NCBI RefSeq assembly: GCF_001648775.1
Contig: NZ_LVEJ01000036.1
Span: 1-64,000, forward strand
Direction of reading: 5' to 3'
From: Pseudomonas fluorescens
GTDB lineage: Bacteria; Pseudomonadota; Gammaproteobacteria; Pseudomonadales; Pseudomonadaceae
DNA: 64,000 bases
Each line of letters opens with the position of its first letter. The first letter of the stretch is position 1. This document shows positions 16,298-26,070 of the stretch, piece after piece. Made by a program: the position numbers and the translations under genes. A model generated the notes under the pieces. The model made no database searches, was not told the origin of the DNA, and worked only from the letters and a program-made list of their open reading frames with translations.

Positions 16298-17932
16298 ATG
16301 CAAACTGCTTACACCGTCCTGATCCTGCTGATGCTGGTCAGCGTGTCGCGTCTGGTCGGGCGGGTCATCCCGTTGCCGCTGCCGCTGGTACAAATCGCTG
16401 CTGGCGCCTTGCTCGCCTGGCCGACCCTTGGTCTGCACGTGGCCCTCGATCCCGAACTGTTCCTGTTTCTGTTCCTGCCGCCGCTGCTGTTCTCCGATGG
16501 CTGGCGCATGCCCAAGCGTGAGTTCTGGCACCTGCGCGGGCCGATCCTGACGCTGGCGGTGGGGCTGGTGTTGTTCACCGTGGTCGGCGCCGGTTACTTC
16601 ATTCACTGGTTGTTGCCGTCAATTCCTTTACCGGTGGCCTTCGCCCTGGCGGCCGTGTTGTCGCCGACGGACGCCGTGGCGGTGTCAGCCATTTCGCAGA
16701 ACCGTTTGCCAACCCCGCTGATGCATATATTGCAGGGCGAGGCGCTGATGAACGATGCCTCTGGCCTCGTGACGTTCAAGTTCGCCCTGGCGGCGGCCAT
16801 CACGGGCGTGTTCTCGCTGACCAACGCCAGCCTCACCTTCGTCGTGGTGGCCCTTGGTGGGTTGGCGGTCGGCGTGGCGTTGAGCTGGTTGGTAGGCCGC
16901 CTGCGTTCCTGGATGATCGCTCGCGGTTGGGACGATCCGGCGACGCACGTTGTGTTCATGCTGCTGTTGCCGTTCGCCGCTTACGTGCTGGCCGAGCGTC
17001 TTGGCGTTTCGGGCATTCTCTCGGCCGTGGCGGCGGGGATGATGCAGAGCTGGCTCGACCTGCTGCCTCGGCAGACCAGCACCCGCTTGCTCAATCGCAG
17101 TGTCTGGTCGCTGCTGGAGTTTGCCTTCAACGGTTTGATCTTTTTGCTGTTGGGTCTGCAATTGCCAGACATCATCAAAGCGGTCGTCAGCCATGAGCCA
17201 ACGCTGTGGCCGACGCTGTTCTATCGCTGCCTCGATGTCGTGGCGATTTTCCTCGCGCTGGTGTTGTTGCGCTTCGTCTGGGTGCAGAGCATCTGGCGGT
17301 TGTCGGTGCTGTTGCGGCGTTTGCGCGGCAAAGGCGAGCTGACGCAAGTACCGACGGCGCGTTCCTGCTGGCTGCTGACCGTCGGCGGCGTGCGTGGCGC
17401 GGTGACGCTGGCGGGTGTGATGTCGGTGCCGATGCTGATGGGCGCGGATGCGTTTCCCGAACGTGATCTGCTGATTTTCATTGCAGCCGGGGTGATTCTG
17501 CTGTCGCTGGTTTCGGCGTGTATCGCTCTGCCGCTGTTGTTGCGTGGCATCGAAAAGAGTCCGGACGACAAGCGCCGCCAGGAGGTGCGCGATGCCTGGC
17601 GCAAAACGGCGGAGGCGGCGATTCATGCGCTCGAAACCGAGGAAACCACCCCGCAGGACGCGGCTCAAGCCGCTCTTTCAGCAGAACTGAAGGCGCGGAT
17701 CATGTCCGAGTATCGCCATCAACTGGATGTCTTCAACGATTCCGCCGAAGCCCAGGCCTTGGCGTTCCAGATGGATCTGCTGGAGCGGCGTCTGCGTTTG
17801 AAGGCGCTGAGGGCCCAGCGTCTGGAACTCTATAGCCTCAGTCGTCATCACCAGATCGGTGATGACGTCCTTAGAGAAGTGTTGGCCGATCTGGATTTGA
17901 GTGAAGCCAATCTGGGGCAGGTCAAGTCGTAG
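16298..17932 (+). CDS. CPA1 family Na+/H+ antiporter
   Basis: 544 residues with about 12 membrane segments in the first 415 residues. Family motifs include LSPTDAVAVSAISQ and GEALMNDASGLVTFKFAL, the latter carrying the ND pair expected in the ion-binding core, and a later GGVRGAVTLAGV. A cytoplasmic tail of about 130 residues, rich in glutamate, alanine and arginine, looks helical. It exchanges sodium (or potassium) for protons at the inner membrane. Ion preference cannot be read from the sequence. It stands alone and is convergent with the metzincin gene. Confidence 0.9.
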   Translation: MQTAYTVLILLMLVSVSRLVGRVIPLPLPLVQIAAGALLAWPTLGLHVALDPELFLFLFLPPLLFSDGWRMPKREFWHLRGPILTLAVGLVLFTVVGAGYFIHWLLPSIPLPVAFALAAVLSPTDAVAVSAISQNRLPTPLMHILQGEALMNDASGLVTFKFALAAAITGVFSLTNASLTFVVVALGGLAVGVALSWLVGRLRSWMIARGWDDPATHVVFMLLLPFAAYVLAERLGVSGILSAVAAGMMQSWLDLLPRQTSTRLLNRSVWSLLEFAFNGLIFLLLGLQLPDIIKAVVSHEPTLWPTLFYRCLDVVAIFLALVLLRFVWVQSIWRLSVLLRRLRGKGELTQVPTARSCWLLTVGGVRGAVTLAGVMSVPMLMGADAFPERDLLIFIAAGVILLSLVSACIALPLLLRGIEKSPDDKRRQEVRDAWRKTAEAAIHALETEETTPQDAAQAALSAELKARIMSEYRHQLDVFNDSAEAQALAFQMDLLERRLRLKALRAQRLELYSLSRHHQIGDDVLREVLADLDLSEANLGQVKS

Positions 17933-17956
17933 TGAAAGACTGTCCCTGATGGCGCT

Positions 17957-18706
17957 TCATGGTCGCTCGCAGGAGCCGTCGTCAGGGATTTCGATCGGGT
18001 AGAAATGTGCGGCTATGCGTTTGTCTTCCCAACTGATCTCGGTGTTCATCGGTACTTCGAATTCTCCATCGGTCAGTTCCTTTTCGACAGGGTAATGCAT
18101 GATGGATGTTGGATCGTATCCGGTGATGGTGGTCTGCTCGGTTATCGGTGTGAAGATGTTCAGGTCCACCTTCTCCTTATCCATTCCCCATTTTTCTGCG
18201 TATTCCTTATAGACCTTTGGTTTGTTCCAGGGAATGTTCGCATCCGGGTGCAAGTGCTCGTGATGTAATCCGAGGACATGACCGAATTCGTGCAATACCA
18301 CTGTGCGGAAGTCTGAATCTTCCGGTCGCGCGGATATGAACATGGTTGGCTCTCTCGCAGCGACTGTCAGTGCGTCAGTTCCAATTTGAGATGCATTTTC
18401 AGTTGTATTGGTTTTTATTCGGATGATGCCGTCTTTACTGTCGATGAAGCTAAAGGTGAGACTGACATAATCAGCCCATTCCCATATATGTTTTTTTATC
18501 GCCTCTTTCAGCGAGGCGGGGGGGTTGTCCAGGAACGAAATGGTCAGGTGACGGTTTGGGTGCCAGCACTTTGCGTTGATTGCCATTGTTCGTGAGGACG
18601 AACCGGAGGTGTACGAAATGTTTTTAGGGTTTTCATTGATGGCTGCTCGAAAGCTGGCAATGGGGTCATCTATCTCAAGTTTCAGGCACGGCTTGGTTTT
18701 ATACAT
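17957..18706 (-). CDS. Metzincin metalloprotease, astacin/M12-like
   Basis: 249 residues. The zinc-binding motif HEFGHVLGLHHE (HExxHxxGxxHE) is complete at residues 139-150 and the Met-turn SIMHYP starts near residue 201, so this is a gluzincin-to-metzincin class enzyme of the metzincin clan, closest in pattern to astacins. No signal peptide, pro-domain or repeat is visible; the protein begins MYKTKPCLKLEID. The coding sequence is clearly richer in A and T than both neighbours, suggesting transfer. AAAAGGAA lies six bases before the ATG at 18706. The substrate and export route are unknown. Confidence 0.8.
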   Translation of the reverse strand: MYKTKPCLKLEIDDPIASFRAAINENPKNISYTSGSSSRTMAINAKCWHPNRHLTISFLDNPPASLKEAIKKHIWEWADYVSLTFSFIDSKDGIIRIKTNTTENASQIGTDALTVAAREPTMFISARPEDSDFRTVVLHEFGHVLGLHHEHLHPDANIPWNKPKVYKEYAEKWGMDKEKVDLNIFTPITEQTTITGYDPTSIMHYPVEKELTDGEFEVPMNTEISWEDKRIAAHFYPIEIPDDGSCERP

Positions 18707-18888
18707 GATCAATTCCTTTTGAGGTTTAGTGATATTTATAAGTCTGTTTAGTGGGTATCTACAAGTTCAATAGGTCGTGAACTTGTATTGCTTGATACAT
18801 TGTCGTTGTTGTGCGGGGTAAGTTATTTGTTTGCGGGTAGATGAGTAAAGCGATGCGTTGTAAGTTGTGATTTCTGTATGGTGAAAGT

Positions 18889-18911
18889 CCGCACCAGATT
18901 GCCTGGTGCGG
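18889..18911. terminator. Hairpin downstream of dapC
   Basis: CCGCACCA and TGGTGCGG pair around a seven-base loop. It lies just after dapC (minus strand). There is no clear T run, so it may be a weak terminator or an RNA-end stabiliser. Confidence 0.5.
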
Positions 18912-18922
18912 ATATTTGACAG

Positions 18923-20122
18923 TTACTGTTGGCGAGTAACGAATGCGCGAATTCGTTCTGCGGCTTCTACGCATTCGGCCAAGGGGGCGACCAATGCCAT
19001 TCGCACGCGACCCGCACCTGGATTGACGCCATCGACGTCGCGGGACAGGTAAGAACCGGGTACTACAGTCACGTGTTCCTGTTCGAACAAGTCACGGCAA
19101 AACGCCGCGTCATCACCTTGTACATTCGGCCACAGATAGAAGCTGCCATCCGGACGTTGCACATCCATCACCGGGCTGAGGATTTCCAGCACCGCATCGA
19201 ATTTTTCCCGGTACAACGCGCGGTTGGCGCGAACGTGAACTTCGTCGTTCCACGCGGCAACGCTGGCCAGTTGGGTCTGCACCGGCATCGCGCAGCCGTG
19301 GTAGGTGCGATACAGCAGGAAGCCCTTGAGGATGTCGGCATCGCCGGCCACGAAACCGGAGCGCAGGCCCGGCAGGTTGGAGCGCTTGGACAGGCTGTGG
19401 AACACCACGCAGCGTTTGAAATCCTTGCGGCCCAATTCAACGCAGGCAGTCAGCAGGCCCGGCGGCGGAGTCTGTTCGTCGAAGTACAGTTCGCTGTAGC
19501 ACTCGTCGGCAGCGATCACGAAGTCGTACTCGTCCGCCAGGGCGATCAGTTTTTTCAGGGTCTCGACCGGGATCAATGCACCGGTCGGGTTGCCTGGCGA
19601 GCACAAAAACAGAATCTGGCAGCGCTTCCAGATATCTGGCGAAACAGCATCGAAATCCGGGTTGAAGCCGTTCTCGTCCAGGCAAGGCAGGTAGTGCGGC
19701 TTGGCGCCGGCGAGGAACGCTGCGCCTTCGTAGATCTGGTAGAACGGGTTCGGGCTGACCACGAGTGCGTCATCGCCACGGTTGACCACGGTCTGGGTGA
19801 AAGCGAACAGCGCTTCGCGGGTGCCGTTGACCGGCAGTACGTTGTGTGCCGGATCGATCCAGCCGCTTGGCACGCCAAAGCGACGCTCGCACCAGCCGGC
19901 GATGGCTTCACGCAGGGCCGGGATCCCCAGCGTTGTCGGGTACACCGCCATCTGATCCAGACTGTTGGCCAGCGCTTCGGCGACAAAGCTCGGCGAGCGG
20001 TGTTTCGGCTCGCCGATCGACAGGGCGATCGGGCGCTTGTCCGGGTTTGGCGTGACGGTACCGAGCAAAGCGCGGAGCTTTTCGAACGGGTACGGCTGGA
20101 GCTGGTTCAGAGCGTTGTTCAT
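18923..20122 (-). CDS. dapC: Succinyldiaminopimelate transaminase
   Basis: 399 residues, class I/II aminotransferase. It transfers an amino group from glutamate to N-succinyl-2-amino-6-ketopimelate in the lysine and diaminopimelate pathway. The pyridoxal phosphate lysine is in HSLSKRSNLPGLRSG, and the family motifs FLCSPGNPTGA and AADECYSELYF are present. The gene is 43 bases downstream of glnD on the same strand, the usual Pseudomonas order map-glnD-dapC. Confidence 0.95.
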   Translation of the reverse strand: MNNALNQLQPYPFEKLRALLGTVTPNPDKRPIALSIGEPKHRSPSFVAEALANSLDQMAVYPTTLGIPALREAIAGWCERRFGVPSGWIDPAHNVLPVNGTREALFAFTQTVVNRGDDALVVSPNPFYQIYEGAAFLAGAKPHYLPCLDENGFNPDFDAVSPDIWKRCQILFLCSPGNPTGALIPVETLKKLIALADEYDFVIAADECYSELYFDEQTPPPGLLTACVELGRKDFKRCVVFHSLSKRSNLPGLRSGFVAGDADILKGFLLYRTYHGCAMPVQTQLASVAAWNDEVHVRANRALYREKFDAVLEILSPVMDVQRPDGSFYLWPNVQGDDAAFCRDLFEQEHVTVVPGSYLSRDVDGVNPGAGRVRMALVAPLAECVEAAERIRAFVTRQQ

Positions 20123-20165
20123 TGGTGCAGGGTCTCGTGCAAAGCGTTTGAATTGGAGGGCGCCA

Positions 20166-22868
20166 TCAAATACTGATGCGTGAAAGTTTGATATCCGGTT
20201 CCTGATTGACGCTCAACTGCTCAACAATTGCATCCTGCAAACGGCTGCACAGCAGCGGATCGGACAGCGGCTGATTGTGCGCGTCGGTGATGAAGAACAC
20301 GTCTTCCACCCGTTCGCCCAGGGTCGCGATCTTGGCGTTCTGCAGCGACAGGTCGAACTCGAGGAAAATCCCGCCAATCCGCGCCAGCAGTCCCGGCCGG
20401 TCAGGCGCGGTCAGCTCCAGTACGGTCACTGGCCGTTGCGCGTCGTTGTGGATCGTCACCTGCGGCGCAAAGGCGAAATGCTTGAGCTGGCGCGGCACGC
20501 GGCGCTGGATGATTGTCGGGTAATCGTCCGGGTTGCGCAGCGCTTCAGTGAGGCCGTCGCGAATCTGTTTGACTCGCGTCGGATTGTCGCCAATCGAGTC
20601 GCCATCGGTGTCGAGCACGATGTAGGTGTCGAGGGTGAACTGGCTGCTCGAGGTGATAACCCGGGCGTCGTGAATGTTCAGGTTGAGCTGGTCCATCGCC
20701 GCCACGGTCACGGCGAAGAAGTCGTGCTGGTCCGGTGCGTAGATGAAGATCTGCGTACCGCCCTCGAACTCGCGTTGCGTGGTTTCCTTGATCAGCACCA
20801 GCGGGCCACCATCGGCCGGCTGCTGCAGGATCGCGTCACTATGCCAGGCGACGTCACCGGCGGTGTGCCGCAGAAAGTAGTCATCGCCCAATTGCGCCCA
20901 CAACTGCTCGACATCGTCCGGGTCGGTACCGCCGCGTACGAGAATATCCAGCGCTGCGCTCTGCGTCTGACGGATCTGCTCTTCGCGATCCACCGGGTTT
21001 TCCAGACCGCGACGCAAGGCGCGCTTGGTCTCGGTATAGAGCTGGCGCAACAGGCTGGCGCGCCACGAGTTCCACAGCGTCGGATTGGTCGCATTGATGT
21101 CGGCGACCGTCAGCACGTACAGATAGTCGAGGCGGGTTTCATCGCCGACCGCCTGGGCGAAATCGTGAATCACCTGCGGGTCGGACAAGTCCTTGCGTTG
21201 CGCGGTGGTCGACATCACCAGGTGGTTTTGCACCAGCCAGACGATCAGGCGGCTGTCCCACACCGGCAACTGATGGCGCTGGCAGAACGCCTCGGCATCG
21301 ACCGCGCCGATTTCCGAATGATCGCCATGCCGACCCTTGCCGATGTCGTGGTACAGACCGGCCATGTAAATCAGTTCGGGCTTGGGCAGTTTGGCCATGA
21401 GTTTGGCCGCCAGCGGAAATTTCTCCGAGACCTGGGTGTACTGCAATTTGCGCAGGTGCTTGATCAGGTTCAGCGTGTGCGCATCGACCGTGTAGATGTG
21501 GAACAGGTCGTGCTGCATCTGCCCGACGATAAAACCGAACTCCGGCAGATAACGCCCGAGAATGCCGTATCGGTTCATCCGCCGCAGGTTGCGGTGGATG
21601 CCGATCTTGCACTTGAACAGTTCGATGAACAGGCTGGTGTTGCGAATATCGTTGCGGAAATTGTCATCGATCAGATGACGGTTTTCCCGCAGCAGGCGGA
21701 TGGTGTCGGCGCGCACACCCTTGATTTCCGGCTGCTGGGCCATCAGCACGAAGATCTCGAGCATGGCGAACGGCGTGCGGCGGAACACGTTGTCGTTGCG
21801 CGCCTCGATATAGCCGTCATGCAGTTGAAAGCGCGAGTTGATCGGCTGCGGCGGTGCTTCGTCTTCCGGGGCGAGGATGACTTCCTCGAAGTGCTGGATG
21901 ATCAGGTCGCTGAGCTGGGCGATGCTCATCACCACGCGGAAATATTGCTGCATGAAGTTTTCGACGGCCTGCTTGGCGTCGTCACCTTCAAAGCCGAGCA
22001 AACCGGCGATGGTGCGTTGATGATCGAACAGCAAGCGGTCTTCCGAGCGGCCGGCGAGCATGTGCAGGGCATAGCGCACTTTCCAGAGGAATTCCTGGGA
22101 GGAGGCGAGCAGGGCGTTTTCGCTTTCAACCAGAAAGCCTTCGCCGGCAAGGGCGCGCAGGTTCAGGGTGCCGTACTGACGACGGGCCACCCAGAGAATC
22201 GTCTGGATATCGCGCAGGCCGCCGGGCGAGCCTTTGACGTTGGGTTCCAGGTTGTATTCGGTGTCGTTGTACTTGTGGTGACGGGCCTTCTGTTCGGCGC
22301 GTTTGGCCAGGAAAAACTCCTTGGCCGGCCACATGTGTGCGGTGCTGGTGACATCGAGCATGCGTTGGCGCAAACGCTCGGGGCCGCAGATGGTGCGGCT
22401 TTCCATCAGGTTGGTGACGACGGTGAGGTCGGCGCGGGCCTCTTCGGCGCATTCGTCGACCGAGCGCACGCTCTGGCCGACTTCCAGGCCGATGTCCCAC
22501 AGCAGCGTCAGAAAACGTTCGATGGAATCACGGAAAACTTCGTGATCGGCGCTGTCCAGCAGGATCAGCAAGTCGATGTCGGAATACGGGTGCAACTCAC
22601 CCCGGCCGTAGCCACCGACCGCAACCAGGGCAATGTCGGCGTCTTCGCTCCAGTTGAACTGCTCCCAGGCCTTTTGCAGGATGTTGTCGACGAACCAGGC
22701 GCGGTCTTCAATCAGGCGGCGGATATCCCGGCCGCTGCGAAAGCGCGCGTCGAGCACTTCGCGAGCCTGGCGGATCGCCTTCTTGAACGCGGCGATAGGA
22801 CTCGCTTTCAGCGCCAGTTCAGCCTGGAACTGGCCGCGGTCAAAGAGTTCGGGATCCACCTGCGGCAT
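20166..22868 (-). CDS. glnD: Bifunctional PII uridylyltransferase / uridylyl-removing enzyme
   Basis: 900 residues. GlnD senses glutamine and adds or removes UMP on PII proteins, controlling nitrogen metabolism. The nucleotidyltransferase motif GGYGRGELHPYSDID is at residues 85-99, with GlnE-like helices after it. An HD hydrolase domain with YHDIGKGRHGDHS follows mid-protein, and two ACT domains (VTIHNDAQRPVTVLELTA near the end) complete the usual order. It lies 42 bases after map on the same strand. Confidence 0.97.
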   Translation of the reverse strand: MPQVDPELFDRGQFQAELALKASPIAAFKKAIRQAREVLDARFRSGRDIRRLIEDRAWFVDNILQKAWEQFNWSEDADIALVAVGGYGRGELHPYSDIDLLILLDSADHEVFRDSIERFLTLLWDIGLEVGQSVRSVDECAEEARADLTVVTNLMESRTICGPERLRQRMLDVTSTAHMWPAKEFFLAKRAEQKARHHKYNDTEYNLEPNVKGSPGGLRDIQTILWVARRQYGTLNLRALAGEGFLVESENALLASSQEFLWKVRYALHMLAGRSEDRLLFDHQRTIAGLLGFEGDDAKQAVENFMQQYFRVVMSIAQLSDLIIQHFEEVILAPEDEAPPQPINSRFQLHDGYIEARNDNVFRRTPFAMLEIFVLMAQQPEIKGVRADTIRLLRENRHLIDDNFRNDIRNTSLFIELFKCKIGIHRNLRRMNRYGILGRYLPEFGFIVGQMQHDLFHIYTVDAHTLNLIKHLRKLQYTQVSEKFPLAAKLMAKLPKPELIYMAGLYHDIGKGRHGDHSEIGAVDAEAFCQRHQLPVWDSRLIVWLVQNHLVMSTTAQRKDLSDPQVIHDFAQAVGDETRLDYLYVLTVADINATNPTLWNSWRASLLRQLYTETKRALRRGLENPVDREEQIRQTQSAALDILVRGGTDPDDVEQLWAQLGDDYFLRHTAGDVAWHSDAILQQPADGGPLVLIKETTQREFEGGTQIFIYAPDQHDFFAVTVAAMDQLNLNIHDARVITSSSQFTLDTYIVLDTDGDSIGDNPTRVKQIRDGLTEALRNPDDYPTIIQRRVPRQLKHFAFAPQVTIHNDAQRPVTVLELTAPDRPGLLARIGGIFLEFDLSLQNAKIATLGERVEDVFFITDAHNQPLSDPLLCSRLQDAIVEQLSVNQEPDIKLSRISI

Positions 22869-22910
22869 CGATTGGCTTTCCTTCTATAAAGGCTGGGAGC
22901 GTTTAGTGGA

Positions 22911-23693
22911 TCAGGCCGAGATGCGCGCGATGGTGTCGTCGGCGCGCAGGGTGAAGATCTCGTAGCCGGTGTCGGTGACCAACAGGGTGTGTTCCCACTG
23001 AGCCGACAGCTTGCGGTCTTTGGTGATCGCGGTCCAACCGTCGCCCAATACTTTGGTGTCGGCCTTGCCCTGGTTGATCATCGGTTCGATGGTGAAGGTC
23101 ATGCCGGCCTTCAGTTCCATGCCGGTGCCGGCACGACCGTAGTGCAGGATCTGCGGCTCTTCGTGGAAAACCTTGCCAATGCCGTGACCGCAGAACTCGC
23201 GGACCACCGAGAAACCGTTCTTTTCCGCGTGCTTCTGGATCACTTCGCCGATGTCGCCGAGGCGGCAGCCGGGTTTGACGATCTCGATCGCCTTGTACAT
23301 GCATTCCTGGGTGATTTGCGACAGACGCTCGGCCCACACCGGGACTTCGCCGACGTGGAACATGCGGCTGGTATCGCCGTGGTAGCCGTCCTTGATCACG
23401 GTCACATCGATGTTCAGGGTGTCGCCGTTTTTCAGCGGTTTGTCGTTCGGGATGCCGTGGCAGACCACGTGGTTGATCGAGGTGCAGATCGACTTCGGGT
23501 AGCCCTTGTAGTTGAGCGGGGCCGGGATGGCCTGCTGCACATTGACAATATAGTCGTGGCAGATCTGGTTCAGTTCGTCGGTGGTGACGCCTGGTTTGAC
23601 ATGTTCGGCAATCATTTCCAGCACATCGGCGGCCAGTTTGCCGGCGACACGCATGCCAGCGATGTCCTCGGGGGTTTTGAGGTTGACGGTCAT
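22911..23693 (-). CDS. map: Type I methionine aminopeptidase
   Basis: 260 residues, the normal length. It removes the initiator methionine from new proteins. The five metal ligands of the pita-bread fold fit the sequence: DVTVIKDGYHGDTS, FCGHGIGKVFHEEP, MTFTIEPM and AQWEHTLLVT. The ATG at 23693 is chosen over upstream extensions because it begins MTVNLKTPEDIAGMR, the family N terminus. It is divergent from rpsB. Confidence 0.97.
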   Translation of the reverse strand: MTVNLKTPEDIAGMRVAGKLAADVLEMIAEHVKPGVTTDELNQICHDYIVNVQQAIPAPLNYKGYPKSICTSINHVVCHGIPNDKPLKNGDTLNIDVTVIKDGYHGDTSRMFHVGEVPVWAERLSQITQECMYKAIEIVKPGCRLGDIGEVIQKHAEKNGFSVVREFCGHGIGKVFHEEPQILHYGRAGTGMELKAGMTFTIEPMINQGKADTKVLGDGWTAITKDRKLSAQWEHTLLVTDTGYEIFTLRADDTIARISA

Positions 23694-24066
23694 ACAGGCT
23701 CTCTCTGCGCTCGGCGGCGCTTGCTGATACGAATAGGGTGGCGGGTGTGCGTTTTGCGACCCTGAAAAACGCGATTCTAACAGACGCACGGCGCAATTCA
23801 GCGCCCGCGTGCATCGCTTCTCTCTATACAATAGTGCGCTCGGGGCCGATTCCAAGGGGGCTGCGCCCATGTCACTGGTGCGATTACAGATTCCGGGTTC
23901 CGTTTCTGCGCACCCTGTGGTATAAAATGCGCCGCTTTCCGGGGATACCCCGAAAAGCTTAAATCCACACACGTGTCGACACGATGACCTGGGTGCTTTT
24001 GGCTTTATGCCACTGGTTGGTCATTGGGATACGTGGAGGCCAAACCCGACTTATTAAGGAACTATC
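23694..24066. promoter_or_regulatory. map/rpsB divergent promoter region and rpsB leader
   Basis: 373 bases with no protein gene. A TATAAA -10-like box at 23921-23926 faces rpsB, with no good -35 visible; the leader from there to the start codon is about 130 bases. rpsB leaders in related bacteria fold and bind ribosomal protein S2 to limit expression of rpsB-tsf, so autogenous control is plausible here, but I have not shown the fold. A second possible -10 pattern near 23825 (TATACAAT) could serve either direction. Confidence 0.45.
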
Positions 24067-24804
24067 ATGTCCCAAGTCAATATGCGCGATATGCTGAAGG
24101 CCGGTGTGCACTTCGGTCACCAAACCCGTTACTGGAATCCGAAAATGGGTAAGTACATTTTCGGCGCGCGTAACAAGATTCACATCATCAACCTTGAAAA
24201 AACCCTGCCAATGTTCAACGAAGCTCTGACTTTCGTAGAGCGTCTGGCCCAGGGCAAAAACAAGATTCTGTTCGTCGGCACCAAGCGTTCCGCTGGCAAG
24301 ATCGTTGCTGAAGAAGCAGCACGTTGCGGTTCGCCGTACGTCGATCACCGCTGGTTGGGCGGCATGCTGACCAACTTCAAAACCATTCGTGCTTCCATCA
24401 AGCGTCTGCGTGACCTTGAAGTTCAAGCCGAAGACGGTACTTTCGCCAAGCTGACCAAGAAAGAAGCGCTGATGCGCTCCCGTGATCTTGAGAAGCTGGA
24501 TCGTTCGCTGGGCGGCATCAAGGACATGGGCGGTCTGCCAGACGCACTGTTCGTGATCGACGTTGACCACGAGCGCATCGCGATCACCGAAGCCAACAAG
24601 CTGGGCATCCCGGTAATCGGCGTTGTCGACACCAACAGCAGCCCGGAAGGCGTTGACTACATCATCCCAGGCAACGATGACGCAATCCGCGCTATCCAGC
24701 TGTACATGGGTTCGATGGCTGACGCAGTCATCCGTGGTCGCAACAATGTTGCTGGCGGCACTGTAGAATTCGCAGCTGAAGAAACTCAGGCTGCAGCTGA
24801 GTAA
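24067..24804 (+). CDS. rpsB: 30S ribosomal protein S2
   Basis: 245 residues, full length. S2 binds the 30S subunit near S1 and is needed for initiation. The start MSQVNMRDMLKAGVHFGHQTRYWNP and the segment LGGMLTNFKTIRASIKR are characteristic. TAAGGA lies before the ATG. It is followed by a strong intrinsic terminator, so tsf may depend on readthrough or its own promoter. Confidence 0.98.
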   Translation: MSQVNMRDMLKAGVHFGHQTRYWNPKMGKYIFGARNKIHIINLEKTLPMFNEALTFVERLAQGKNKILFVGTKRSAGKIVAEEAARCGSPYVDHRWLGGMLTNFKTIRASIKRLRDLEVQAEDGTFAKLTKKEALMRSRDLEKLDRSLGGIKDMGGLPDALFVIDVDHERIAITEANKLGIPVIGVVDTNSSPEGVDYIIPGNDDAIRAIQLYMGSMADAVIRGRNNVAGGTVEFAAEETQAAAE

Positions 24805-24832
24805 TTGACGCCCTGGCGTTGACTCAGTAAGC

Positions 24833-24857
24833 AAAAAGGGGGCTTGGCCCCCTTTTT
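24833..24857 (+). terminator. Intrinsic terminator after rpsB
   Basis: AAAAAGGGGG and CCCCCTTTTT pair around a five-base loop and end in five T residues. It lies in the 192-base gap between rpsB and tsf and can attenuate transcription from rpsB into tsf. Confidence 0.85.
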
Positions 24858-24996
24858 GCCACCTCGAAAACCATTTGTCGGCGGCGCAGCTACAGCTTCT
24901 GTAACGTGCAGCAGCTACATAGTGGGGTTCGGGAAGAATTGAACGCCCGTTCAATCGGGTGGAATGGTTGAAAACCTATCCAAGAGGAATTTGAAA

Positions 24997-25860
24997 ATGG
25001 CAGCAATTACTGCAGCGTTGGTTAAAGAACTGCGCGAGCGTACCGGCGAAGGCATGATGGATTGCAAGAAAGCCCTGGAAAAGGCTGACGGCGACATCGA
25101 AAAAGCCATTGATGACATGCGTGCTTCGGGCGCAATCAAGGCTGCCAAAAAAGCTGGTAACGTTGCCGCTGAAGGCGCCATCGCTCTGAAAGAAGACGGC
25201 AAATCCGCTGTTCTGCTGGAAGTGAACTCGCAGACCGACTTCCTGGCTCTGCAGGACGACTTCAAGGCATTCGTTGCTGAAAGCATTGAAAAAGCTTTCG
25301 CTGACAAGCTGACTGATGTTGCTCCGCTGATCGAAGCTCAAGAAGCTGCTCGCCTGGTACTGGTCGGCAAGGTTGGCGAAAACGTCAACATCCGTCGTCT
25401 GGTTCGCGTAGAAGGCGACGTTGTTGGTGGCTACCTGCACGGCAACAAGATCGGTGTTGCAGTTGTTCTGAAAGGCGGCAATGTTGAACTGGCCAAAGAC
25501 ATCGCTATGCACGTAGCGGCCAGCAACCCTGAGTTCCTGCTGCCATCGGAAGTTTCGGCTGAAGCTATCGAACGCGAAAAAGCTGTGTTCCTGCAGCTGA
25601 ACGAAGAAAAAATCAAAGGCAAGCCAGAAAACATTGTTGAAAATATGGTCAAAGGCCGTATCAGCAAGTTCCTGGCCGAAGCAAGCCTGGTTGAGCAGGC
25701 GTTCGTCAAGAACCCTGAAGTCAAGGTTGGCGAACTGGCCAAGAAAGCCGGTGCTGAAATCGTTTCCTTCACTTACTTCAAAGTAGGCGAAGGCATCGAG
25801 AAGCCGGTCGACAACTTCGCTGAAGAAGTTGCTGCCCAGCTGGCTGCCGCCAAGCAATAA
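24997..25860 (+). CDS. tsf: Elongation factor Ts
   Basis: 287 residues. EF-Ts is the guanine nucleotide exchange factor for EF-Tu. The N-terminal helical domain with LRERTGEGMMDCKKALEKADGD and the following core NSQTDFLA are diagnostic. The start ATG at 24997 has AGAGGAA upstream. Three upstream codons in the open frame are not part of the family. Conserved order rpsB-tsf-pyrH-frr. Confidence 0.98.
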   Translation: MAAITAALVKELRERTGEGMMDCKKALEKADGDIEKAIDDMRASGAIKAAKKAGNVAAEGAIALKEDGKSAVLLEVNSQTDFLALQDDFKAFVAESIEKAFADKLTDVAPLIEAQEAARLVLVGKVGENVNIRRLVRVEGDVVGGYLHGNKIGVAVVLKGGNVELAKDIAMHVAASNPEFLLPSEVSAEAIEREKAVFLQLNEEKIKGKPENIVENMVKGRISKFLAEASLVEQAFVKNPEVKVGELAKKAGAEIVSFTYFKVGEGIEKPVDNFAEEVAAQLAAAKQ

Positions 25861-25883
25861 GACAGTTTTTCAACTGTCGCCCG

Positions 25884-25917
25884 AAAGAGGCTGCCCGCTT
25901 ACGCGCGCAGCCTCTTT
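25884..25917 (+). terminator. Intrinsic terminator after tsf
   Basis: AAAGAGGCTG and CAGCCTCTTT pair around a GC-rich loop and are followed by a T-rich stretch. It separates rpsB-tsf from pyrH-frr. Confidence 0.75.
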
Positions 25918-26070
25918 TCAGATGGGGTTATCAATTTTTAATTGGTTTCCACTTGGAACTGACTTACAAAGCCATGTTCCGATGGCGCTGAAGCAGCGCC
26001 AAGCTAGAGTGAACGCCAGCTGTAAACAGCTCGCAAAGAATTTTTAAATACGCCGCAGGAGAGATTCGCA

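Noticed and set aside
20277..22889. 870-residue open frame on the plus strand opposite glnD
   Set aside because: It is a shadow: high-GC codon bias in glnD keeps the opposite frame open. Its product has no domain pattern, and glnD is certain.
24805..24996. Separate gene or tRNA between rpsB and tsf
   Set aside because: Only the terminator is visible; no tRNA cloverleaf or ribosome site with an open frame.
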